From NCBI GenBank assembly GCA_026874595.1, contig CM049317.1:28769401-28833400 (forward strand): a DNA stretch of 64,000 nucleotides. Reading direction: 5' to 3'. Below the pieces are notes generated by a model. It did no database searches and was not told where the DNA came from. It saw nothing but the letters and a program-made list of their open reading frames with translations. This document shows, piece after piece, positions 1 through 10,159 of this stretch. Both the position numbers and the translations under genes were made by a program. Source of the DNA: Sipunculus nudus. Lineage: Eukaryota > Annelida > Sipuncula > Golfingiida > Sipunculidae. The first letter of the stretch is position 1, and every line of letters begins with the position of its first letter.

Positions 1-279
1 CCCTCTGAGGACCATTGTCCATTCACATCTAGTTGCATTTTATTTGTATCGATATCAATCATTGACATACCCGGGTCAAAATAATTTATAATCAATGTCA
101 AATAGCCAGAATTGCATTGACTGTATTCGATCTTGATTTTACTATCAAGACCCTATCGTATGCCCATTTCAAAACAGCAATATATCCCCACAGCAATATA
201 AGTTCAACGAAGCCTCTTGAAATCAAATATGGCCATGCCCACGTTAAAATCTCTTTCTCTGTCTCTGTCTGTCTGTTTG

Positions 280-343
<64 letters not shown>

Positions 344-380
344 AATATTCATTTATACACACAAACACATATATATATAC

Positions 381-411
<31 letters not shown>

Positions 412-415
412 CTCA

Positions 416-487
<72 letters not shown>

Positions 488-599
488 GTTTAGAAGAAAA
501 TTAATTGATATTGGAGAGTTCCACGGTCTCCTACGCCTCCGGTTTCTTAACCTGCAATGTTCATTATTTCTCATTTTGTTTATTTATCATTATTTTCAG
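1..599. other. Intron of gene 1 with (CT)n and (AT)n microsatellites
   Basis: No exon is seen. A (CT)n run lies at 282-342 and (AT)-rich runs at 366-484. Short open frames here are repeat artefacts. The SLC17 exon expected just upstream (counterpart of gene 2 exon 34134-34270) is not present, so it lies left of the window. Confidence 0.7.
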
Positions 600-749
600 A
601 AATTCTCTACGCCGTGGAAGAAATTCTTCACATCTATGCCGATATGGGCGATTATCGTGGCACATACCTGCTCTAACTGGGGGACGTACACACTGCTCAC
701 TAACATCCCGGCGTATATGAGGGAAGTGCTCAAGTTCGACATCAAGGCG
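600..749 (+). CDS. SLC17A5-like: SLC17 gene 1 exon (TM7 region)
   Basis: 150 bp, in frame from its first base. Acceptor ttttcag ends at 599 and donor gtaagc starts at 750. It encodes a 50-residue block beginning KFSTPWKKFFTS and ending EVLKFDIKA, with the SLC17 SNWGTYTLLT motif. It has the same length and phase as gene 2 exon 34929-35078; by eye about 36 of 50 residues are identical. Confidence 0.9.
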
Positions 750-3700
750 GTAAGCTATGTCCAGTCATGGGCTTTGTATCAGAGGGAACGGGGGGGGGGG
801 GGGGGGGGGGGAGACATAGTACCTTTTGAGCCCCTCATGTTTCAGGGGAATAAAAGACAATGTTGAATTTCGAAATGATTGCGTCAATGCTGTTATTGTT
901 TCTTCATATTTATCAATTATGCATCTCATATCGAAAATAATTAGGATATTACATTTATCAGGTGTCACGCTGAATTGTCACAAATGTTACCCCATGTTTT
1001 TTTTTTTAATTATGTCTCTCCTCCAAGGGGGGGGGGACAAATAATGTTTGGTCTGTCATCCGTCAGTGTCGTCGGCGCCGTCGTCGTCTGTGTCATATCT
1101 TGTGATAGCGGTAACTTTTGAAAGACTCGACATGTTTTCCTCAAATTTGAAACACTAAATGTTTATATCAAGTTCTTAAAGGAGCTTGAAAAGAGGTGAA
1201 CTTGATCTGCAAGGTCAAATCGGCCAGAATAAAAAGTATTTGTGAACATGATAACTTTTGAACCACCCAATATATTGGATTTCGCATTTCGGTGGGGGAG
1301 GAGGGGGGCTGCCGACTTCTGTCACTACTCCTTTGGATTTCCCCCTCACATTTTCTCTGAAACGATGCCCATGTGTCCAGTGTTGATGCATACATTGTTA
1401 AAATCATCTCGCACGTTGTGAAAGTTTCCGTGAGGTGGCCATACATTTTGCAGGAATCTTAGTTATCTCTGTCTCCAACAGATGGCGATAATTATGGTTG
1501 CTCGCGAAATGGAATCGTTCGACTCATTTACCGTAGTTCACTAAGGGTGCCGGCAGATGGCGCTGTTTTTAGGCGGCGCATTCTCCCAAGAAGATCACGC
1601 ATACGTGTTCCAAAAATATTCTTAACCCAGTTTCTAAAAAAAGCCATTTTTTCTATTTTTCAAAAAAGAAAATGTGGATGTGTGAATTTATCCAAAGCTA
1701 ATAGCTTGTCTGTGAGGACTGTTAACTCGGCAGTGTGACTATAAATACCAGATCTCATAAAAAATTAGTATATCTGAATAAATCCACAATTCAAGGAAGA
1801 ATAAAAACAACATGTATTGCTAGATTTAAATCATTTCTAAATGATGCCTGTGACGTGCCAGTTTGCACTAACCAATCATACCAGGGTCCAGTCTCTGTTC
1901 TGCCTGCAATGCACGTGCTAATAGGTTTTATTACCCGCCTTCGTTATATTCGCATTTGCACTTTAAGACTGCTTTACCAATATCGGTAATTGCAACGAGC
2001 CGTTAAATGTAAAATAACACAATAATGAATCCATGAAATAAATTCACTGATTTTAGTAGTTATCAGAATGTATTTATTCGATAGGTATGCACCCACATAT
2101 AATCTGAAAGAACAATATTTCTTTCCTTTTCTCAGAATGGTGCCTTGTCTGCCGTCCCCTACATCTGTTTCTGGGCGTTTATCAACCTTGGAGGTTACCT
2201 GGCCGACTTAATACGCTCCAAGGGCGTGCCTACAAAACTAGTCAGGAAGATATTTCTGTGTGGAGGTATTTACCGGCTTTATCATATTTGTTGACGTATA
2301 TCAACTGACTTTTTCCATTCGTCGTCCATCGTCTGTCCGCTGCCCCAATTCTGTGGGTTCGTCATCTGTTTTACTAAATACAGCACTCATGTCAGTGTCA
2401 GAGCTAATTGACTGCCAAGGAACTTGGAATGTATATTGACTATGGACAGTTGTATTTTTAAGAATTATGGAGGTATTTACCGGCTTTATCATATTTGTTG
2501 TCGTATATCAACTGACTATTTCCATTCGTCGTCCATCGTCTGTCCGCTGCCCCAATTCTGTGAGTTCGTCATCTGTTTTACTAAATACAGCACCCATGTC
2601 AGTGTCAGAGCTAATTGACTGCCATGAAACTTGGAATGTATATTGACTATGGACAGTTGTATTTTTAAGTATTATAGCACCAATTATATATTTAATATTC
2701 ATTCCTAACAAAACTTTATTGTATTTTTGAAACTGTGGAATTAGATAAAAAATATTTCACTTTTTCATATGTAAGTCCATGTAATATCCGGTAATTTGGC
2801 AATCATGTTATGAGACTGGAGGTCCTGTCAGGGCTATAGCAAAGAAATCATGCTTTTCCTTTAGACAATCAAATATCTTTCAATTGTGCAAGGATCTGAC
2901 AAAACTTGGGCAAGGAGTTCTTGAAGAATATGACTGATTTAATAAAATAACCTTTGATCCATTATCAGAACAAAAAATAAAAAAAAACGGCGTCCTTATA
3001 ATTTCTTCACGGATTGCTAAGTATTTTTCCTTAATTTTTGCTTTTCGTGTTGCCCTCAGATACGTGTATCCATGGTATATGATCAGGTGCAATAGTAGAC
3101 TTTTTTATCGTTTTGGGGATGTTCATTGATTATTTTGAGACTGTCATGCATAAAATTGGTCACAGTATTAGCTCGTAATTAGCTTAACAATCAATATTTT
3201 ATCTGAAGCGCAATGTATGATTTAAAATGATTTACCGAGAATTATATATTTCTTTCATCTGACAAAGCCTGAACAAAACTAACTGAAATGTCACGACAAG
3301 TTGTGAACACTTGGTCATAAGGTATTAGGTTACGCTTGTTGGCTAGGTGAGCGCCACAACCAAAGGGTCACTTGTCTGTGTGCTACAACTAGTAGCACTC
3401 CAATTTAATAAAAGGTCACATTACGCTTAAATTTTTTTTCCTGTTTCATTGCTCTATTATTACATAAGACTTCATTAAAACAACGCGTGTTGTCAGGCCG
3501 TAGTGCTTTCAGTCAAAACCAACTGCAACAACACTGGCTCTGGACGGTCCTCGCTCGGCTGGTATCCATTTTGTTGTCAATAGATACATGGCTATTAAAC
3601 TCAAAGTGGAACGTAATATGACCTGTTATTTAATAAGAGTACAACTAGAAAAGTAGCGCAAATCAGCAGGAAATAAAAGTAACAACTCATAAATTCTACA

Positions 3701-6036
3701 TTTTCCCCACAGGGACCATACTGCCAGGATTATTCCTGATAGGGACGGGATATATTAACTGTGAGAACCCCTTCGCCGCCGTGGTGCTGTTGTCGTTCGG
3801 GGTGGGGTTCAGCGGGTTCCAGTACCCCGGCGTCATGGTGAACCACGTGGACATCGCACCGCCCTTCGCTGGGATCCTTTTCGGGATTTCCAACACCGCA
3901 GCTACGATCCCTGGTATATTAGCTCCGTATGCCATAGCAAGGATCACCAAAGACGTGAGTATATAAGTTAGGATCAGGCTGAATGTTATAGCAAGGATCA
4001 CCAAAGACGTGATTATATACGTAAGGGTCAAGCTAAATGTTATAGCAAGGATCCCCGTAAACGTGACTATATAAGTTAGGATCAGGATGCATGTTATAGC
4101 AAGCATCCCCGTACACGTTAGTTTATAAATGGGATCAGCCTGAATGTTATAGCAAGGATCTACGTACACGTGAGTTTATAAATGGGATCAGGGTGAAAAT
4201 TTATAGCAAGGATCCCCGTACACGTTAGTTTATAAATGGGATCAGGCTGAATGTTATAGCAAGGATCCCCGTACACGTGAGTTTATAAATGGGATCAGGG
4301 GGAAAATTTATAGTAAGGATCCCCGTACACGTGAGTTTATAAATGGGATCAGGGTGAAAATTTATAGCAAGGATCCCCGTACACGTGATTTTATAAATGG
4401 GATCAGGGTGAAAATTTATAGCAAGGATCCCCGTACACGTTAGTTTATAAATGGGATCAGGCTGAATGTTATAGCAAGGATCTACGTACACGCGAGTTTA
4501 TAAATAGGATCAGGCTGAATGATATAGCAAGGATCCCCGTACACGTGAGATTATAAATGGGATCAGGCTGAATGTTATAGCAAGGATCCCCGTGCGCGTA
4601 AGTTAGGATCAGGGTGAATGTTATAGCAAGGATCTACGTACACGCGAGTTTATAAATGGGATCAGGCTGAATGTTATAGCAAGGATCTACGTACACGCGA
4701 GTTTATAAATAGGATCAGGCTGAATGTTATAGCAAGGATCACCGTGCGCGTAAGTTAGGATCAGGCTGAATGTTAGATCAAGCCCCGTGCGCATGAGTTT
4801 ATAAGTTAGGATCAGGCTGCATGTTAAAGCAAGGATCCCCATATGCGTGAGTATATGTTATGTTCATTTCCTGTTCGAGCCTTTTGAAGACAGCATCCCA
4901 ATGTAAGTCCTAGTTAAATTAAAATATTGTTTTTTTTTATCATAACAAATACGTTCTAATCCACTTAATATTACTTAGGTTTAAATTTTTTTAGAACCCA
5001 GGTACGGTACAACAAATAATTTTCGAACGAACCATGATCAAATCTTGCTGAATTGTATTGCATACCCAAATAAGAAACCTCATTCTAAGGATTGCAAATC
5101 TCCGTCTTGTGTGTGCATTCACTTATTCGGCAAATATTCCCATAATCATTCGTGCAAAAGTGAACGTACAATTGTGAATATTCCATGACGACTTTCTTGA
5201 ATCATGAGTGCATGAGTTATGTTGTGAACAAACACACACAATCACACAAACTCACACACACACAACGGAGATGAACGAATAACCTCCCGGCGGACGCAAT
5301 ATTACTGTGTAATTCCTAAACTTATGTTTCATATGCTGAAAACAGTTCCGCACATATCAGTGTCTTATTAATATTTTGTATTAAATCTAAACGTCAGAAC
5401 GTCCATGACAAAGTTTACTTTTCTCCTGGCTCGCCCTTGTTTTATCTACATATCCAAGGACAATCCCAGTCCAGCATCATCAGGTCTTAGTCTGGGTCCC
5501 TGAAAAGTGAAATAAAGTGCGATCTTGTATTTAGACATAGATTAAAGGAGTGTCGTAAAACATATATTTATTCATTCACATGCAAAAGCTAGATTTCGTC
5601 CTTTATCGCTGAGCAACTAAATTTTATAAGCATTTCAAGATGAAGTTTCACATTTGTACATATCCCTTTTGAGTAATTTGTTTCTTAAGGTGGTCACCAG
5701 ATGTCGCGGATTATTTTTGTGTCATCAACATATAATTATAATGAAAATAATTTTTATGATTATAAAACCAATCTTAACAGTATTTTTGTTCTCTTACAGC
5801 AAACTCAAGAACAGTGGCAGATTGTTTTTTATGTCGCCGCTGTCATCTACGCCGTGGGTGCCATTTTCTTTGTCATCTTCGGTGAGGGGGAAATTCAGGA
5901 GTGGGTTAAGCCGTATATGTTTGATGAAGACAAGGAAGAAGTGAAAGTGACTCTTCCTGACGAAAAAGAAGCGCCGGTAGATGGCGTAGTTGAAGCTAAT
6001 AGTATAGCAGATAAAACAGAAACAACCAAAGTGTAA
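600..6036 (+). CDS. SLC17A5-like: SLC17-family transporter gene 1, 3' part (4 exons; 5' end outside window)
   Basis: Join of 600-749, 2136-2265, 3713-3954 and 5800-6036. The exons join in frame with GT-AG introns and no stop until TAA at 6034-6036. The encoded piece (about 252 residues) is the C-terminal half of an SLC17 anion transporter of the major facilitator superfamily, roughly TM7 to TM12. Family signatures are visible: SNWGTYTLLTNIPAYMREVL, the stretch FQYPGVMVNHVDIAPPFAGI, GISNTAATIPG, and WQIVFYVAAVIYAVGAIFF followed by an acidic cytoplasmic tail. Family members export sialic acid or acidic amino acids from lysosomes, load glutamate into vesicles, or carry urate/phosphate; the substrate cannot be told from this half. 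Gene 2 downstream has the same exon order and phases, so the pair arose by tandem duplication. AATAAA overlaps the stop region (6036-6041), as in gene 2. The missing 5' exons are expected left of position 1. Confidence 0.9.
750..2135. other. Intron of gene 1: G22 run and decayed repeat
   Basis: Contains a 22-base G run at 790-811 and a shorter one near 1026. A decayed 'gaacttgatctgcaaggtca'-type molluscan repeat fragment covers about 1045-1230. Two CAGATGGCG motifs sit at about 1479 and 1553. No coding potential is recognised. Confidence 0.5.
2136..2265 (+). CDS. SLC17A5-like: SLC17 gene 1 exon (TM8 region)
   Basis: 130 bp starting in phase 0 and ending with one base of a split codon. The acceptor is ttctcag. 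The donor gtattt at 2266 is weak and is duplicated 207 bp downstream. It encodes [20 protein letters not shown], then a YLADLIRSKG loop. It has exactly the length of gene 2 exon 36095-36224. Confidence 0.88.
2266..2679. repeat. 207-bp tandem duplication starting at a splice donor
   Basis: Two near-identical copies, 2266-2472 and 2473-2679, begin at the donor gtattt of exon 2136-2265. Five exonic bases (tggag) precede both copies. Differences are a handful of substitutions, such as gacg/tcg and gggttc/gagttc. Reading through the first copy meets a stop (TGA) after about nine codons. No further exon is seen from 2680 to the acceptor at 3712. Confidence 0.88.
3713..3954 (+). CDS. SLC17A5-like: SLC17 gene 1 exon (TM9-TM11)
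   Basis: 242 bp. Acceptor tccccacag ends at 3712 and donor gtgagt starts at 3955. It completes the split Gly codon of the previous exon and ends in phase 0 with ARITKD. It contains the diagnostic VNHVDIAPPFAGI and GISNTAATIPG stretches. Its length is identical to gene 2 exon 37031-37272. Its last 21 bases plus the donor are the founder unit of the following minisatellite. Confidence 0.92.
3934..4856. repeat. About 18-copy minisatellite derived from an exon-intron junction
   Basis: Units of about 46-54 bp share atagcaaggatc, then ccCCGTACACGTgag, then ttataaatgggatcaggctg. The first unit overlaps the 3' end of the SLC17 exon (bases 3934-3954) and its donor gtgagt. Later units drift: accaaagac becomes cccgtacac, and the donor becomes gtgagt, gttagt or gcgagt. 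Minus-strand open frames here are artefacts of the repeat. Confidence 0.92.
4857..5799. other. Rest of gene 1 last intron
   Basis: AT-rich sequence with a CA-rich patch at about 5228-5265. A CCAGATGTCGCG motif starts at about 5695. No exon or element is recognised. Confidence 0.5.
5800..6036 (+). CDS. SLC17A5-like: SLC17 gene 1 terminal coding exon (TM12 and C-tail)
   Basis: The acceptor ttctcttacag ends at 5799 and the exon runs to TAA at 6034-6036. It encodes QTQEQWQIVFYVAAVIYAVG, a hydrophobic TM12, then [19 protein letters not shown] and a highly charged tail. The EWQxVFYxAA start is typical of SLC17 TM12. Confidence 0.9.
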   Translation, partial: QTQEQWQIVFYVAAVIYAVGAIFFVIFGEGEIQEWVKPYMFDEDKEEVKVTLPDEKEAPVDGVVEANSIADKTETTKV

Positions 6037-6041
6037 ATAAA
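6036..6041 (+). promoter_or_regulatory. AATAAA at the stop codon of gene 1
   Basis: The hexamer overlaps the last base of TAA. Gene 2 has the same TAAATAAA arrangement at 38374-38381. It may be too close to the stop to be the working polyadenylation signal, but its conservation between paralogues is notable. Confidence 0.35.
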
Positions 6042-8676
6042 GTGAGAAACCCTGGATCTAACAAACCGGAAGTAGAGGCGTCGTCTGCTGCTAATTGACC
6101 TCCCTCAAGGAGAGTGTTGCGCATGCTATTCTTAGGTCAATTACGGCAAGACAACTGTAGATTTACATGTAAAATATGCAAATTAATGTATATAATTATT
6201 TTCGGGGTTCTTTGTTAAAGAATCTCATAAACTAAAAAAATTAAGAATTTTTACTCACGTACTCGGATTTTTCGTTTTAATTTTTCCATTTTTCCAATTG
6301 GGGAGAAAACATTTGTGTTCATTAGTGAAATTTGCACAGTATGCAGGATCAATTGGTGCAAGGGACCATTCTTTGAGTATTTTATGAGAATAAGATCTGT
6401 TAATCCTGTCATAATCCATGTTCCCTTATTTTTGAATTTAATACTTATTTTACAGATACTGAAAGGGTACAGTTTGTACAACAAAGGTGACACATGCAGA
6501 GAGCAGTCACTTACATCGATTCTATATTCAGTTTGTCTACAATATTTCAGATGATATGATAATGTTAAAATCTCGATGTTTTCTGAAATATTTGTATATA
6601 TGTTAATACATTCATTTCTCCAAATAGATCACCAAAAAAAGTTCAACTAGACTTGCTTTGTCCCTTTACGTGTAAGAGTTTGGACACAGTACCCTCATAT
6701 GGTGATAAGATGTATCAGAATATATTTTGCAAGCCTATTGAAATTACCTGTCACGTCATACTTATTAATATAAAGTTGTATGTGCTGTAGACGGACATTT
6801 CAATATAGTTCCTAGACTGCTTTAATTGAGATAAACTTTATTATTACCTGATAATGGTCAATATAATGTAGGGTTACAGCCCTAACATGCCAATGCACAC
6901 CATTTGCACGGTTCAGCGACTCCCCATCGTGAACGATCTGTCATCTCGCAATCTGACCTTCTCAGTTCTTGTCCCTTTCTCGCATCCGGCACATAGACTC
7001 CTTCAGTGAAAATATCACAACTTCGGCGACACCTGGACTGGGCAAGGTAAAAAGCGTTATCCGAATCTAAACTTTGCCTATACACGTTCTCCTGTCGCCA
7101 AACTCTCTCCGCAAATAGATTTTCGCCCGTGTGCTCCTTTACTGTATTTTCGTGTCGCATCCCCACACCCTAAAAAAAATTGATGGGCTTATTCCTCAAT
7201 GTTACTAGAAAACCCACCCTCCGCACAAGGTCAGGATCAATTGAGGAAATGATACGTCCCTGCAATTGCTTGTGCACACGAGACGCTATTTCAGCGGCTT
7301 CGAGGCATCCACTGAATACAAACATGACAGACCACATGGACCCGGACCATTCGGAACTCTCGGCTGAATTCGTATTCTCCCGGGACCACCCGAAGATTAG
7401 ACAAGGTGTTCTGAGTGGGACCCGGACGTCACCCGGGTTTACACAACACGTTTTTAAACGGGGTGGCTCGTGCTACTGGTTTGTATACATTGACACCACC
7501 ACGTCACTGATATCTCGCCGCAATGTAGTTCCCCGGATTTTACAACATTTTAAAAACGAACAGACAATGATATTATTTATAACCGTAATATTTGAAATTA
7601 ATTTTGTCAGTGTATGTTCCATATTTGCTACATTAGCTTAATTTTTGTAATTGTATATTGCCAGACAAAATGGCTCGATTTCGGAGTAAAAGCGTGCAGT
7701 GCGCACGAATGTGTGCATGACATCTATACTGGAACTTCATGGACAGATCTCATGTGTGGATAATGTAGGAAACTGCTCATTAGGGATGTTTATACTAAAT
7801 CCCGGATGTTACAGGTCGTATATCGAAATCATGGATATACCGCTAGTACATGTATATAAAAATTGTGCCTGTGCGTGTGTGTACTTTTGTGATTTTTTTT
7901 TCCAATGACAGAAGCACGGCAGACAAAATAATTTTAAGCAGTTCATTTATCTCAGAGGGAACGTCATGTTTAAACCTGTAGCATTTATAGTTTGTGAAAT
8001 GTACCGTATTTCTCTGATCAGACGCCGGGCCTTAAATAGTCGCCTGCCATATTTTGTAGCCAGGTCAAGACAATGTCAAACGCTGGCCTTGAATTTGCGC
8101 CGGTCTGGTTCAGAGTATATCACCCAATGCATTTAAAGTGTTTTGATTTTCCGTATGTTAGATATTAATATCTACATGTGTGTCATATTAGACATTACCA
8201 TATGATATTTTGTTGGATTTCTTTAGTCAATTCGATGTTTATATTCGGCATATTGTGTAACTGAGGGTAAATTATACGTTTGTTTGTTATTATATTGATC
8301 CAGGTTTGTTTTGCTCTGCGCCTTCACATTCTCTAAATTGAGGTGGCCACTTTTATCGTATGAACGCTGTTTTATCAAACATTTTGAAATATTTCACGAA
8401 ACATACGATGTGTTACGCTCTTAACTCTGTTGTTATGATCCGTACTCTCCTTTAACTTGTCCATCGCTTGCTTTGGCAGTTTTTGCTTGGTTTCTCCATC
8501 AGGGTGCTGGAAATAGAATTACAAAATAATTGCAATTAGATCATTGCTGATTATGATTACATTTTGGCTCTGTGCCAACCGCCTGGTGGTGGGACCCAGC
8601 AAACACTGCTAAAGTAAGCAGTAGTTAAGAGTTTAGAAAATGCAGCACATAACCCCTGCATATGGTGTAATAATGT

Positions 8677-8728
<52 letters not shown>

Positions 8729-9013
8729 TACAGATAGACAAGAAAAATGGTATCATATAAGAAAAAAATCAAAATTTTAGGATCTTTCAATTACCAAATA
8801 AAACTGTGTATAACAGTCTCGTGACATTTAGCAGCGCCTCCTGCAGCGCTTTCACATTTTTACCATCTGACGGGTGTGGCCGTTAGATGCCGTTTATTGC
8901 CGACTTGTTACTAATATATTGATATACCTTCGTAAAATGTTACTTGACAATCAAACTCTAATTATTTCTTCTTTTCATGTTAGGTCGGAATGTTTGATTG
9001 CAGGAATCAGGAG

Positions 9014-9075
<62 letters not shown>

Positions 9076-10159
9076 ACCTTCAGGCATCAAGACAAGAATA
9101 CGACATGATCAGTATCCGTCTGCTCAGTGGCATTTTGTTAATAAACTAAAAATCATCGACTCACGGACATTTTTTACTTACTATATTGTGAGGGTGAATG
9201 TTTGCTCCCGTGTTGGTTCACATTTACTTACTTTATTGTAAGGGTGAATTTTTGTTTCCGTGTTGGTTCACAACTCTTTTTGATGGTACATACAGACTGG
9301 TTCCCAGATCATTTAATATCTTTACCGTGCAGAGACCAATATACATGTACATGTATGTGAATTCCTAAAGCGTACCTGAAATGCACAACTTCCAATAGAC
9401 ATGATCCCTACCATCTTGTGAATTCAGGAATTTCCATATTTGTACGACGCCTGTCCTATTACGAGTTTTTGTTTCTTAGTACGTAAGGAAGATTTGAAGT
9501 TTTTATTCAGAATACGTGACGTATAACAGCGGAATTCCTGTTATGACCTACTACACTGGAATAGGGGTTGGTTCAAATGAAACAGTGTTTTGTTTTCTCC
9601 CACAATCGGTATCTCCTACTGAAGTGACGTAGATGAAAGTTACGAGAGAACGTGATATATAACCAATAAGCAGCAATTCATTTACACTCATTGGTCTAAC
9701 TGAAAAAGGAGAATTCATTGGAACGCCACAGAAATAGCGGTGATAGCCAACAATAAGAGTAAGCCAGATCAGTGTGAACGTGTGTGTGTGTGATGGTGTG
9801 TGTGTGTATGTGCTTATCCTAAGGAAAACATGATATCCCAGCTGTAAAGACTGCATGGCTGTAAGAGAGATGGTTAAATTTAAAAACTGAAATTGTTTTC
9901 TTTCATACAAAAAGGAATATTGTCTAATTCCATGAAATTAATATACTAGCAATAAAGGATTTTATTTTCATAGGAAGAAAAGAAGGGGAAAAAGTATTAG
10001 TACATCAAGTTGGAAGCTACAGGAATAAAAAGTTGATGTGGATATTACTTGCATCATCTCACATCACAAACGGCTCAACAGCTTTAATTGGGTGTGGTGT
10101 AAGTTTGTTTGATTACCTTTGATCAAGTATTAAGCTGATCCTCGGACCATTAATCCGAG
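6042..10159. other. 3' flank of gene 1 and intergenic DNA
   Basis: AT-rich DNA without a recognisable gene. It holds (AT)n at 8680-8724 and 9015-9073, a TG-rich patch at 9780-9812, and a 54-bp tandem duplication (aagggtgaat...cgtgttggttcaca) at about 9170-9272. The frame at 7180-7641 is open for 153 codons, but I see no family motif or splice signals. Confidence 0.5.

Noticed and set aside
3696-4491. Minus-strand frames of 157 and 88 codons with repeating 'TCTGILAI'
   Set aside because: Generated by the minisatellite and the antisense of an SLC17 exon.
5701-5799. Extension of the gene 1 terminal exon upstream to the ATG at 5701
   Set aside because: The acceptor at 5799 and the paralogous exon start show the coding part begins at 5800; the upstream frame is intron.
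7180-7641. 153-codon open frame
   Set aside because: No family motif, no splice signals, composition like the surrounding non-coding DNA.
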